In this document: piece by piece, positions 9,263 to 16,821 of the stretch | How the letters are laid out: each line of letters begins with the position of its first letter | How positions within the stretch are numbered: position 1 is the stretch's first letter | Assembly (NCBI RefSeq): GCF_030519375.1 | Contig: NZ_JAUMKB010000004.1 | Location: forward strand, 248,001 to 312,000 | Source: Mucilaginibacter tolerans | Lineage (GTDB): Bacteria > Bacteroidota > Bacteroidia > Sphingobacteriales > Sphingobacteriaceae | DNA length: 64,000 nucleotides | Direction: 5' to 3' | Translations under genes and position numbers: made by a program | Notes under the pieces: model-generated | Databases searched by the model: none | What the model saw: only the letters and a program-made list of their open reading frames with translations | Told to the model about the DNA's origin: nothing

Positions 9263-10282
9263 TCAATTCATTTTGATTACCTCAAAATTGGAGGCGGTTA
9301 TCTGACCAAGTTTTTGAAGGTCATCGTTGTTCCAGCGCTCGTCAGGAGCACCGCTGACATACATGTTGCTGCCGATGTCCGCCAGAATAATGCCGTATTT
9401 TTTCATTGCGTTCAGTATAACTTGCAGATTAGCTGAATAGCCGCTGGTGTCAAAATTGGCTTTGAGACGAAGTTTAGCACCAAATGGCAAAGAATACTGT
9501 CCGCCACTACTGTTAACGCCATGCCGTGCTGGTGATATGTAAGAATTCGGCTTTACATTGGCCGATTGCAGTGTAAAACGTATTGCATGATCGATAGTTC
9601 CTTTTAATACTTCTTCGTACCGTACAAGGCCCGGAAAAATGGGTAAACCTGCAGCATCAGCTGATGTCCATCCGTCGGGTCTTAATGCGTCAGATTTGAG
9701 ATTAAAGATAGCACCGCTTGATGCCTGCCATTGTCCGTTGGTATAGCTGGCATTGTAAAGTTCGTACAGCATGTTATTATCTTTATCTACAACAAGCACA
9801 TGAGAGTCGCCCTGGCCGTTGCCCTCAATAGGCGCGTTGGATGGAATAGGATAAGGTCCCGGATCGCTTTCACTGCCGTAGTTGCCATCGTTTGAATTGG
9901 CCCGGAAAGTTACATTAACTTTAGGCTGACTGCCACAAACTACGGTATATGGAATTCCGATAGGTGCGTTATCCCACAAACCGCTGCCGAAGTCTGCTTT
10001 CAGTTTCGAACTGCTGAAGTTTGCAATGATCTGCGAGCTGTTGGGATCAACCACAGCTGATGAAATATCCTGGTTCCATGGGTTATCAGTAGGGAAAATT
10101 TCAATGCTTTCGGCATCTGCTAGCTGCACATTGCAAGTATTGCCGCTTCCTGTGTTCCCATTGTTGTTCTTGGTACCTGTGGTATTACCATTAGTGCCTT
10201 TGGGGGTAGTCCCTTCCTTTTTACTACAACCTGAAAAGATCAGGAAAAAAAGGACAAAAGTAGTACACAATACTGACCTCAT
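9263..10282 (-). CDS. Secreted lipoprotein of unknown function
   Basis: A 339-residue protein with a lipoprotein signal ending FLIFSGCSKK (lipidated Cys19), then a low-complexity Gly/Thr/Asn linker to about residue 52. The remainder is a soluble domain with conserved-looking elements PTDNPWNQDIS, GDSHVLVVDKDNNMLYELYNA, DHAIRFTL and SPARHGV. I do not recognise a named family. The HVLVVD...HAIRFTL...RHG pattern suggests an enzyme-like or ligand-binding beta domain, but that is a guess. It converges on the hybrid kinase gene with 5 nt between the stops. Confidence 0.6.
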   Translation of the reverse strand: MRSVLCTTFVLFFLIFSGCSKKEGTTPKGTNGNTTGTKNNNGNTGSGNTCNVQLADAESIEIFPTDNPWNQDISSAVVDPNSSQIIANFSSSKLKADFGSGLWDNAPIGIPYTVVCGSQPKVNVTFRANSNDGNYGSESDPGPYPIPSNAPIEGNGQGDSHVLVVDKDNNMLYELYNASYTNGQWQASSGAIFNLKSDALRPDGWTSADAAGLPIFPGLVRYEEVLKGTIDHAIRFTLQSANVKPNSYISPARHGVNSSGGQYSLPFGAKLRLKANFDTSGYSANLQVILNAMKKYGIILADIGSNMYVSGAPDERWNNDDLQKLGQITASNFEVIKMN

Positions 10283-10381
10283 ACGTATCTGTAACGACAG
10301 ACACGCTAAAAAGGTTATATCACTATTAATTATTAAGCAATGTATTTATCCACATTTTTGGGGTTTACCGGTTTGGAAAAC

Positions 10382-10735
10382 TTACGGGTGATGTGTCTTC
10401 TGCATCATTACCTTAACCGCTTCGGCAATAAACTGACGGCCACGTTCATCCATACCAAGTTTTTCATAGCCGTCATATAATTCATAGCTAATACCGCCGT
10501 TGCCATTGTTTTTCGCTTCCAGTTTTTTACTGTCTTGCTGGTATTCTACATAACCATCCCTCGAAATACTTCTGATCGCAGTACCATCCTCGTTAAAGCT
10601 GATATGCCCGGCATATTCTATTCTCAGATAATGGTCATTACTTTTTTCTACAATTGTTGTATGCCTGTTGCCGAATGAGCATGCTGCTAAAAACAGCATT
10701 CCTGCCACTAATAGGGCTATCCCTGATTTTTCCAT
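10382..10735 (-). CDS. Small lipoprotein, unknown function
   Basis: A 117-residue protein starting MEKSGIALLVAGMLFLAACS, a short lipoprotein signal with the lipobox LAAC. The longer reading frame from 10801 adds 22 residues that make no sense before the signal sequence, so the ATG at 10735 is chosen. The mature part is charged and lacks a known domain, ending in a GMDERGRQFIAEAVKVMM helix. Twin ATAGTACTAT boxes lie about 50 nt upstream. Confidence 0.6.
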   Translation of the reverse strand: MEKSGIALLVAGMLFLAACSFGNRHTTIVEKSNDHYLRIEYAGHISFNEDGTAIRSISRDGYVEYQQDSKKLEAKNNGNGGISYELYDGYEKLGMDERGRQFIAEAVKVMMQKTHHP

Positions 10736-10785
10736 ATCTTTTCTTTTAATCGTCATAAATGATGAATAAACAAATATATATAATA

Positions 10786-10816
10786 TTATAGTACTATTCA
10801 ATGCATAGTACTATAA
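10786..10816. promoter_or_regulatory. Twin self-palindromic ATAGTACTAT boxes
   Basis: Two identical copies of ATAGTACTAT, itself a perfect palindrome, lie at 10788-10797 and 10805-10814 (17 nt apart). With flanking bases they also form one large inverted repeat with 12-bp arms (10786-10797 and 10805-10816). They sit about 50 nt upstream of the lipoprotein start at 10735. The arrangement looks like a cooperative operator; the cognate regulator is unknown. Confidence 0.45.
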
Positions 10817-10837
10817 AAAATAAATTATTTATTGTAG

Positions 10838-10857
10838 AGACGCGATGCATCGCGTCT
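10838..10857. repeat. 20-bp perfect palindrome, possible terminator or interspersed repeat
   Basis: AGACGCGATGCATCGCGTCT is a perfect 20-bp palindrome lying 27 nt past the stop of the Nudix-type regulator. Its GC content contrasts with the AT-rich flanks. It could terminate that gene or be a copy of a dispersed palindromic repeat; both readings are inference. Confidence 0.45.
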
Positions 10858-10884
10858 TTGCGGAAGTAATCTGGAGTGAGGTGT

Positions 10885-11619
10885 TTAAATGTTTTTAGAA
10901 AAGCGGTACAGATAAGGCGCTTTGTGAGCCGCGCCGGTCCATTTCTTAGCGACGCGCTCTAATATGCCCAGGCTTAGCATTTTGCGCTGAAAAGCGGGAC
11001 GGAGCAGCTTTTTGTCGAGTATGGTTTCATAAAGAATCTGGAGATCGCCCAGAGTAAACTCTTCCTGCATGAGGTTAAAGGCAATCAGTTTGTTATCCAG
11101 GTCAGTTCGAAGAGATGCTAAAGCTTTCAGAATGATAGTATTATGATCCTGCATTAATTTAGGAATGATAGCCAGATCATACCAGGCGCAGCTGTCAAAT
11201 ATGGTATCGGGTTTTGGGACGACTTTTGTAAAATCAACCAGGGCATAGTAACCGACCGATATAAACCTTTGCAGTAGCCAGTGGTTATCATCATGCGTGA
11301 TATTATTGGCAATCAGGATGTCTTTCATTGGCCGCGGGTCGGATCGTCCATAATCACCAAAAACATAAAATTGCTCTAGGTAAATATTTTTTAGTCCGGT
11401 CCGCTCACTTACAATTCTGTTTGCTGCATCATTCAGATTTTCCGTTTTGTGAATGAATCCTCCTGGTAAAGCCACAACACCAGTTTTGTTATAACGCATC
11501 AGCAGCACCTTTAACTGATGATCGTGAAAGCCAAATATCACTGCATCAATAGCCAGTCCGTGCATAAAGTCGGTTCCGGTAGTTCCGGTTTCATTTTCTG
11601 ACGGCTCGTTCTTGTTCAT
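10885..11619 (-). CDS. NrtR-type Nudix-like transcriptional regulator
   Basis: A 244-residue protein with an N-terminal Nudix domain (about 18-145) and a C-terminal winged-helix domain (about 150-240, including FTLGDLQILYETILDKKLLRPAF). The Nudix box is degenerate: GX5E is kept (G54-E60) but the REUXEE part reads RIVSER, losing two of the three metal-binding acidic residues (positions 69 and 73). That fits an NrtR-like regulator that binds a nucleotide or sugar ligand without hydrolysing it. NrtR relatives in Bacteroidota control NAD or pentose metabolism. The gene is divergent from a secreted carboxylesterase, with a perfect 14-bp-arm palindrome between them. Confidence 0.85.
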   Translation of the reverse strand: MNKNEPSENETGTTGTDFMHGLAIDAVIFGFHDHQLKVLLMRYNKTGVVALPGGFIHKTENLNDAANRIVSERTGLKNIYLEQFYVFGDYGRSDPRPMKDILIANNITHDDNHWLLQRFISVGYYALVDFTKVVPKPDTIFDSCAWYDLAIIPKLMQDHNTIILKALASLRTDLDNKLIAFNLMQEEFTLGDLQILYETILDKKLLRPAFQRKMLSLGILERVAKKWTGAAHKAPYLYRFSKNI

Positions 11620-11669
11620 AAACTATCACGAAAATTACAGTAATCATTTGATATTCTGGTGTTCGATTT

Positions 11670-11700
11670 TTATTATTGTAACATTGTGTTACAATAATAA
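11670..11700. promoter_or_regulatory. Perfect inverted repeat, candidate NrtR-type operator
   Basis: Two 14-bp arms (11670-11683 and 11687-11700) are exact reverse complements around a 3-nt centre; the core half-site reads ATTATTGTAACA. The site is 50 nt upstream of the regulator start and 40 nt upstream of the esterase start, in the divergent region, so one dimeric protein could control both genes. Assignment to the adjacent NrtR-type protein is inference from position and symmetry. Confidence 0.65.
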
Positions 11701-11740
11701 TCTAAATTCCGTCAAACCAAATTATCAAATCAGAAATATT

Positions 11741-13369
11741 ATGAGAAAAACGACTCTCGTGTTATTGGCATTAGCTACGCTCTGTTGCACTAATGTATTT
11801 GCACAAAATAACCAGGTAAAAATTGAGAACGGAACGCTGGAGGGTATTACCAATGAAGCTACCGGTATCCGCAGCTTTAAAGGTATTCCATTTGCCCAGC
11901 CACCTGTTGGCGATCTGCGCTGGAAAGAACCTCAGCCCGTAAAAAACTGGGACGGCATACGCAAAGCCGACCATTTCGGCAATAATCCTATGCAGAAGAA
12001 TGTGTTTGGCGATATGATGTTTCGCTCTGCAGGGATGAGTGAAGACTGTCTGTACCTGAATGTATGGACGCCGGCCAAATCATCCAAAGAAAAATTGCCC
12101 GTGCTGGTTTATTTCTATGGCGGTGGCTTTGTTGCAGGCGATGGCTCTGAATCGCGCTATGATGGCGAAAGCATGGCCCAGAAAGGTATCGTTGCATTAA
12201 CAGTAAACTACCGTCTCGGGGTATTCGGTTTTATGGCGCATCCTGAACTGAGCGCTGAGTCACCTCACCATGCTTCAGGCGATTATGGTTTGCTGGATCA
12301 GTATGCCGCATTGGAATGGGTGAAGAAAAATATAGCAGCATTTGGCGGCGATCCGGATAAGATAACCATTGCAGGAGAGTCAGCAGGTTCGATAGCCGTT
12401 TGTGCTCAAATGGCTTCGCCCTTATCAAGAAACCTGATCGCAGGAGCCATTGGCGAAAGTGGTGGCATGATCGCGCCAACCATCCCGGCAATTCCACTGG
12501 CTGATGGGGAGAAAAACGGGGTTGCTTTTGGTCAAAAGGTTAATGCGACTTCCTTAGCGGCATTACGTGCTATCCCGGCCGATCAGGTGCTGGAAATGGC
12601 TTCCAAACAAGGTATGCCGCCGATGTCACCCGTTGTAGATGGTTATTTTTTAGATAAAACGCCGAACGAAATATTTGCAGCGGGTGAGCAGGCTCACGTG
12701 CCGCTGCTGGCTGGATGGAACTCGGCCGAAATACCTTACCAGGCATTTATGTGGGGCGATGCACCTACTCCGGAGAATTACCTGAAGAAGTTAAAGCAAA
12801 CCTATCCTGATAAAGCTGATGAGGTGCTGAAATTATATCCGGGTGCCACACAGGACGAGGTAATCAAATCAGCTACCGAACTGGGTAGTGACCGCTTCAT
12901 CGTTTACAGCACCTGGAAATGGGCCGATCTGGTTGCGAAAACAGGAGGTAAGCCGGTTTATACTTACATTTTCGGAAAACCACGCCCAGAAATGGTAGCT
13001 TCGATGGGCAACGCTAAGGCTGGTTTTGCAGGTGGGGTAGTCAAAGGCGGAGCTGACGACGCTCAGAAAAAAGCGCCTGCACCATATCCGGGTGCCGTGC
13101 ATTCTGCCGAGATCGAGTATGCAATGGGTAATCTGCCCGGCAACAAAGTATACGACTGGAAGCCTGAAGATTTTAAAGTCTCGGCAACTATGGAAGATTA
13201 TTTTGCCAATTTTATCAAGACCGGAAATCCAAATGGTAAAGGCTTGCCAAAATGGGAAGCTAATAAAGGCACAGTGACGAAAAGCATTGCCATCAATATA
13301 GAAACTAAAATGGAGCCGTTGTTAGTTGATCGCTACCATTTCCTCGATCAGCAATACACGAAAAAGTAA
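11741..13369 (+). CDS. Secreted type-B carboxylesterase
   Basis: A 542-residue alpha/beta-hydrolase of the carboxylesterase/cholinesterase family. The start at 11741 gives a clear signal peptide (MRKTTLVLLALATLCCTNVFAQ); the longer frame from 11612 overlaps the divergent gene and the palindrome and is rejected. The nucleophile motif is GESAGS with Ser214; the catalytic His is probably H454 in GAVHSAEIEY. The N-terminal FKGIPFAQPPVGDLRW and the SEDCLYLNVWTP block are family signatures. It hydrolyses ester bonds of an unknown substrate in the periplasm or outside. The palindrome 40 nt upstream suggests control by the divergent NrtR-type regulator. Confidence 0.9.
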   Translation: MRKTTLVLLALATLCCTNVFAQNNQVKIENGTLEGITNEATGIRSFKGIPFAQPPVGDLRWKEPQPVKNWDGIRKADHFGNNPMQKNVFGDMMFRSAGMSEDCLYLNVWTPAKSSKEKLPVLVYFYGGGFVAGDGSESRYDGESMAQKGIVALTVNYRLGVFGFMAHPELSAESPHHASGDYGLLDQYAALEWVKKNIAAFGGDPDKITIAGESAGSIAVCAQMASPLSRNLIAGAIGESGGMIAPTIPAIPLADGEKNGVAFGQKVNATSLAALRAIPADQVLEMASKQGMPPMSPVVDGYFLDKTPNEIFAAGEQAHVPLLAGWNSAEIPYQAFMWGDAPTPENYLKKLKQTYPDKADEVLKLYPGATQDEVIKSATELGSDRFIVYSTWKWADLVAKTGGKPVYTYIFGKPRPEMVASMGNAKAGFAGGVVKGGADDAQKKAPAPYPGAVHSAEIEYAMGNLPGNKVYDWKPEDFKVSATMEDYFANFIKTGNPNGKGLPKWEANKGTVTKSIAINIETKMEPLLVDRYHFLDQQYTKK

Positions 13370-13373
13370 AATA

Positions 13374-13433
13374 AGAGAAACAAGCGCTAAGAGCCAGGAC
13401 GTTTTTTATCCTGATTCCTGGCTCTTGTTTCTT
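13374..13433. terminator. Long hairpin after the carboxylesterase gene
   Basis: Arms AAGAGCCAGGA (13389-13399) and TCCTGGCTCTT (13416-13426) are exact complements, and with a small bulge the pairing extends outward through AGAAACAAG and TGTTTCT. It starts a few bases after the esterase stop. It fits an intrinsic terminator or a copy of a dispersed inverted repeat; the related words CAAGA and CCTGG recur at 33792-33860. Confidence 0.5.
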
Positions 13434-13464
13434 GACTCTATCTTGCGGGGATTTTATAGCTTTG
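13432..13464 (+). promoter_or_regulatory. Candidate Bacteroidota promoter for the HipA-like/DUF3037 pair
   Basis: A TTG at 13432-13434 and a TAGCTTTG box at 13457-13464, separated by 22 nt, match the Bacteroidota housekeeping pattern TTG...TAnnTTTG. The box ends 17 nt before the ATG at 13482, implying a very short leader. Confidence 0.5.
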
Positions 13465-13481
13465 TTCCCGGCTAAAACAAC

Positions 13482-14267
13482 ATGACTTTTAAAACTCCTG
13501 AATTACGCACTGTTAATGTAACCCGTTATGTAACCCCTTTGCGCGAGGGCGGCTCATTACCAGCCATTGCAGAGGCGGATGATGGCTTCCTGTATGTGCT
13601 CAAGTTTCGTGGTGCAGGGCAAGGGGTGAAGGCACTGATTGCTGAATTGATAGGTGGAGAGATTGCACGGGCATTAGGATTTAAAGTTCCTGAAATCGTT
13701 TTCGCCAACCTGGATACTGCTTTTGGGCGCTCAGAACCTGATGAGGAAATACAAGACTTACTGAAAGCCAGCGTTGGGTTAAACCTTGCCTTGCACTATT
13801 TTTCGGGTGCGATAACCTTTGATCCGGTAGTGACAAAAGTCAGCCCAAAACTGGCTTCACAGATAGTCTGGATGGATTGTTTGCTGACCAACGTCGACCG
13901 CACACCACGCAATACCAATATGCTCACCTGGAACAAGGAGTTGTGGCTGATCGATCACGGGGCCTCTTTATATTTTCATCATTCGTGGGATAACTGGAAA
14001 GAACAAGCCGTGCGTCCATTCATGCAGGTGAAAGATCATGTATTGCTATCAAAGGCATCAGAGTTGGATGCTGTAGATGAGGAGTTTAAATCGATCCTGA
14101 AATCGGATGTGATAAACGCCATCGTTTCCTTGGTGCCTGATGAGTGGATAAAAGGAGAATGGCTGGAAGAGCCGGATGAAGTCCGCGCAGTTTACGCGCA
14201 ATTTTTGGAAGCCCGTATAGCGGCATCGTCTATTTTTGTAAAGGAGGCGCAACATGCAAGAGAATAA
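13482..14267 (+). CDS. HipA-like kinase
   Basis: A 261-residue protein of the compact HipA-like kinase group (HipA_2 type), much shorter than classical HipA (about 440 residues). Kinase elements are visible in order: Lys41 in YVLKFRG, Glu55 in ALIAELIGGE, a catalytic-loop-like TNVDRTPRNTN with Asp139 and Asn144, and a DFG-like DHG at 158-160 (LWLIDHGASL). All the residues expected for phosphotransfer are present. Classical HipA phosphorylates glutamyl-tRNA synthetase, but this subgroup has no assigned substrate. There is no HipB-like antitoxin; instead the next gene, a DUF3037 protein, overlaps it by 14 nt. Confidence 0.82.
   Translation: MTFKTPELRTVNVTRYVTPLREGGSLPAIAEADDGFLYVLKFRGAGQGVKALIAELIGGEIARALGFKVPEIVFANLDTAFGRSEPDEEIQDLLKASVGLNLALHYFSGAITFDPVVTKVSPKLASQIVWMDCLLTNVDRTPRNTNMLTWNKELWLIDHGASLYFHHSWDNWKEQAVRPFMQVKDHVLLSKASELDAVDEEFKSILKSDVINAIVSLVPDEWIKGEWLEEPDEVRAVYAQFLEARIAASSIFVKEAQHARE
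14240..14247 (+). promoter_or_regulatory. Shine-Dalgarno sequence of the DUF3037 gene
   Basis: AAAGGAGG lies 6 nt before the ATG at 14254, inside the end of the HipA-like frame. Strong Shine-Dalgarno sequences are rare in this window, so this one supports the internal start and suggests that translation of the second gene is set independently of the first. Confidence 0.7.
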
Positions 14268-14637
14268 CCTGTTTGAGTATGCCGTGATCCGCGTGGTACC
14301 ACAAGTAGAGCGCGAGGAATTTCTCAATGTTGGGGTGATCCTCTATTGCCCTAAGCTAAAATTCTTGCAATGCCTTTGCGAAGTGGATGAAAAGCGCCTT
14401 TGCTCATTCTCCAATAAAATAGATATTGAAGACTTGAAAGGTCATCTCCATTCCTTTGCCGAAATATGCCGCGGCAGCAAGGATGGCGGCCCGATAGCCC
14501 AATTGGATATGCCTTCGCGTTTCCGCTGGCTTAGTGCTACGCGAAGTACGGTGGTACAAACCTCGAAAGTACACCCTGGACTGTGTTCCGATCCGAAAGA
14601 AACTCTTGAGAAGTTGTATAATCAGATGGTACTGTAA
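14254..14637 (+). CDS. DUF3037-family protein
   Basis: A 127-residue soluble protein with the DUF3037 hallmarks: the N-terminal block FEYAVIRVVPQVEREEF followed by LNVGVILYCP, and the C-terminal RFRWLSATRSTVVQTSKVHPG. No enzymatic function is known. It overlaps the HipA-like kinase gene by 14 nt and has its own strong ribosome-binding site. In my knowledge of the family DUF3037 genes are often next to HipA-like kinases, so it may be the partner, substrate or inhibitor of that kinase; this is inference. Confidence 0.82.
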   Translation: MQENNLFEYAVIRVVPQVEREEFLNVGVILYCPKLKFLQCLCEVDEKRLCSFSNKIDIEDLKGHLHSFAEICRGSKDGGPIAQLDMPSRFRWLSATRSTVVQTSKVHPGLCSDPKETLEKLYNQMVL

Positions 14638-14658
14638 TCAACTACTAGCTAGCCTTGG

Positions 14659-15018
14659 TTAGCCTATAAAAAACTGCTGGCTGATTATTTTACCGTCTTT
14701 TACTTTGTAAAGACATATTTCCTCTACTTCCATATGTCCCTGGCCCTGCACTTCGAAAGACATTTTAAGACTCAGGGTAAAGTAGCTGCCTGCAATGATG
14801 GGTTCGGATAAACTGATCTTATGGATAGCAGTAATGCGCGAAAAAAAGTCCTTTTCGCGTTCTAACAAGGTGGCCAGCCCTTTTAGCGGCTGACCACTTG
14901 TATTTAGCGGATCAATGCTTTCAGCATCTTCTGAAAAGAGTAGCTGGTAAGCCTCTACAAACTTTTGTTCGCCTACCATTTCTTTCAAGCCATTGGCAAT
15001 TTCATGAATTGTGAACAT
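14659..15018 (-). CDS. SnoaL/NTF2-like protein
   Basis: A 119-residue protein with the cone-fold pattern of SnoaL/NTF2-like proteins: an N-terminal helix pair (EIANGLKEMVGEQKFVEAYQLLF), the loop DAESIDP, and a long curved sheet ending EEICLYKVKDGKIISQQFFIG. The family covers isomerases, hydrolases and small ligand-binding proteins; the substrate is unknown. It lies 60 nt downstream of the azoreductase gene on the same strand and may belong to that redox-stress unit. Confidence 0.7.
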   Translation of the reverse strand: MFTIHEIANGLKEMVGEQKFVEAYQLLFSEDAESIDPLNTSGQPLKGLATLLEREKDFFSRITAIHKISLSEPIIAGSYFTLSLKMSFEVQGQGHMEVEEICLYKVKDGKIISQQFFIG

Positions 15019-15078
15019 AAAATGATAACCCGGCTTGGATGGTTATTGTTTTCTCATACTGTTATTGACATAAAAACG

Positions 15079-15678
15079 TCACACAACAATGCTGTCAATC
15101 CCTTTTTGCAAAGCAGTTTCTTTCAGATCCGGTACATTAGTGCCTTCGGCACGGAATGTTGTAATATCGGTAATGCCAATGAATCCTAGTACGGCTCTCA
15201 GGTAAGGCTCTGCAAAATCAAACGATTTCATCGGGCCGTTTGAATAAACTCCACCGGATGCAATAGCCAGGTAAACCTTTTTGTCCTTTACCAAACCTTC
15301 GGGACGCCCTGTTTGATAAGAGAAAGTTTTGCCTGCACGAACAAGATGGTCCAGCCACGCCTTTAATGCAGAAGGGATATTGAAATTATAGATCGGTACG
15401 CCAATCACAATAACATCTGCTTCCATTACTTCCTGTATAGCTTCATCGGAGTGCTGTATAGCTTCCTTATATCCTGGTGTCGGGTTTTCGGCGGGTGCAA
15501 AGAAGGCGTTCAAATGCGATTCTTCAAGGTGAGGATATTTCTGCACAACCAAATCGCGTAATTTAACCGTGCTTCCAGGGTATTGTTCAGCCAGTTTTTC
15601 AACTATAGCATTGCCTAATTGAGTGCTGTTAGAGGCTGTGCCCCTTGCACTGGATATAACATTTAGTATCTTTTTCAT
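15079..15678 (-). CDS. azoR: FMN-dependent NADH-azoreductase
   Basis: A 199-residue flavodoxin-fold protein matching AzoR in length and motifs: SSARGTASNSTQLGNAIVEKL (FMN phosphate loop), VIGVPIYNFNIPSALKAWLDH (FMN contact), and IASGGVYSNGP. AzoR-type enzymes reduce quinones and azo compounds with NADH and act as cytosolic quinone-detoxifying homodimers. It is downstream of a DoxX-like membrane protein on the same strand, and both are divergent from an HxlR regulator with an N-terminal cysteine, a layout known for quinone- and diamide-responsive control. Confidence 0.9.
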   Translation of the reverse strand: MKKILNVISSARGTASNSTQLGNAIVEKLAEQYPGSTVKLRDLVVQKYPHLEESHLNAFFAPAENPTPGYKEAIQHSDEAIQEVMEADVIVIGVPIYNFNIPSALKAWLDHLVRAGKTFSYQTGRPEGLVKDKKVYLAIASGGVYSNGPMKSFDFAEPYLRAVLGFIGITDITTFRAEGTNVPDLKETALQKGIDSIVV

Positions 15679-15709
15679 TTTTTGATGTTTTTATAATAGA
15701 GTTATCAGA

Positions 15710-16084
15710 TTAAGCTGTTTTCAAAACAGGGCTGCGTTTGTGGTAAGTCAGATAAGAAACAATAAGAAAAGCCAGGAATATCAGGGGCATTACCCTGTAG
15801 TTAACGGGATCACCTGAAGCCGTATGTGCAATAAATGCCGAAACATAGGTGATCACAAAGCCTGCATATACCCACTCCTTAATTCGTGCGGAGACAGGGG
15901 CGATCAATAGAATTGCGCCAATCACCTTGCCATAAGCCAGCTCGACACGGAAATAATCCGGATAACCCAAATGGCGGAATGCCTGCAGCATGGCATCTTG
16001 TGTTAAGTAAGCATAGGCAGTGTATATCGACATGATGGTTACTATAACCGTTGTGGCCCAGTAAGTAATTTTAATTGCTTTCAT
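15710..16084 (-). CDS. DoxX-like membrane protein
   Basis: A 124-residue, four-helix membrane protein starting MKAIKITYWATTVIVTIMS. The frame is open upstream to 16201, but that extension overlaps the HxlR start region and adds a non-conserved N-terminus, so the ATG at 16084 is chosen. It resembles the 2221-2607 protein (for example GYPDYF.....GKVIGAILL and a late DP.NYRVMPL segment). DoxX-like proteins occur with redox-stress genes; here it precedes azoR by 31 nt and is divergent from HxlR. Confidence 0.75.
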   Translation of the reverse strand: MKAIKITYWATTVIVTIMSIYTAYAYLTQDAMLQAFRHLGYPDYFRVELAYGKVIGAILLIAPVSARIKEWVYAGFVITYVSAFIAHTASGDPVNYRVMPLIFLAFLIVSYLTYHKRSPVLKTA

Positions 16085-16199
16085 CTTTTGTATTTTTTTG
16101 TGAGGCAAAACTATGTACATTTGCTTATAAAAAGTTAGCACTATACAAAAGGTTAGTAGTAACCTTTTTGTTAGCGGTGTATTAGATGGACAGATAGAC

Positions 16200-16568
16200 A
16201 TGAGAAAAATTCATTCAAAAGAGGAATGCACGCGGGCATTAACCGGGATTGGCGATGCATTTTATGTTGTTGGGGGCAAATGGAAATTGAGGGTCATCAT
16301 TGCACTCAAAGGGGGGACTAAACGCTTTAATGAATTGCAGCGTACCATCACCGGTATTTCAGCCAGGGTGTTATCGCATGAATTGAGAGAACTGGAGATG
16401 AATGGTTTTATAAAGCGGACCGTTTTTACCCAAACCCCTGTGATTGTGGAGTATGAGTTAACAGAGTACAGTGATACGCTCGGACCTGTTTTATCGGCAT
16501 TAAGCGAATGGGGTATTATGCACAGGGAAAAAATCAAAAAGGAAAGATTGGTGGCTGAAGTGGTTTAA
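16200..16568 (+). CDS. HxlR-family transcriptional regulator
   Basis: A 122-residue winged-helix protein with the HxlR signature GDAFYVVGGKWKLRVIIALKGG followed by RFNELQRTITGISARVLSHELRELE and the wing PVIVEYELTEYSDTL. Cys10 sits at the position where redox-sensing relatives such as Bacillus YodB and CatR carry their reactive cysteine. With the divergent DoxX-azoR unit this suggests a quinone/electrophile-sensing repressor. The sensing role is inference from cysteine position and neighbours. Confidence 0.87.
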   Translation: MRKIHSKEECTRALTGIGDAFYVVGGKWKLRVIIALKGGTKRFNELQRTITGISARVLSHELRELEMNGFIKRTVFTQTPVIVEYELTEYSDTLGPVLSALSEWGIMHREKIKKERLVAEVV

Positions 16569-16611
16569 TTAATAATACCTCGGTATATTTACAATAGAAA
16601 AAGGGTTTGGT

Positions 16612-16821
16612 ATGAGTATTGATCAGTTTAACCGCCGTATGATCGAGATCGAGGCGGCAAATCGTGAGGCCTTTAAGGGGCGGCGCATTTTCAGCTACTT
16701 CGAACTGGACCCCGACCGGGGTACCGAAAAATATATCATCGATATCGACCCAAACAAAAAGCTTCCTCAAAATATACGCGACGAGATACAAAAGGCCTTT
16801 GATAAGTTCCTGGTGAAGTAA
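16612..16821 (+). CDS. Small conserved-looking protein, unknown function
   Basis: A 69-residue acidic/basic protein opening MSIDQFNRRMIEIEAANREA and ending DEIQKAFDKFLVK, with a central strand pair containing GTEKYIIDIDP. It is hydrophilic, has no signal peptide or cysteine, and appears as one helix, a beta hairpin and a second helix. It follows HxlR by 43 nt on the same strand. I do not recognise a family. Confidence 0.55.
   Translation: MSIDQFNRRMIEIEAANREAFKGRRIFSYFELDPDRGTEKYIIDIDPNKKLPQNIRDEIQKAFDKFLVK

Noticed and set aside
11612..11740. N-terminal extension of the carboxylesterase frame
   Set aside because: It overlaps the divergent regulator start and the perfect palindrome, and the ATG at 11741 begins a clean signal peptide.
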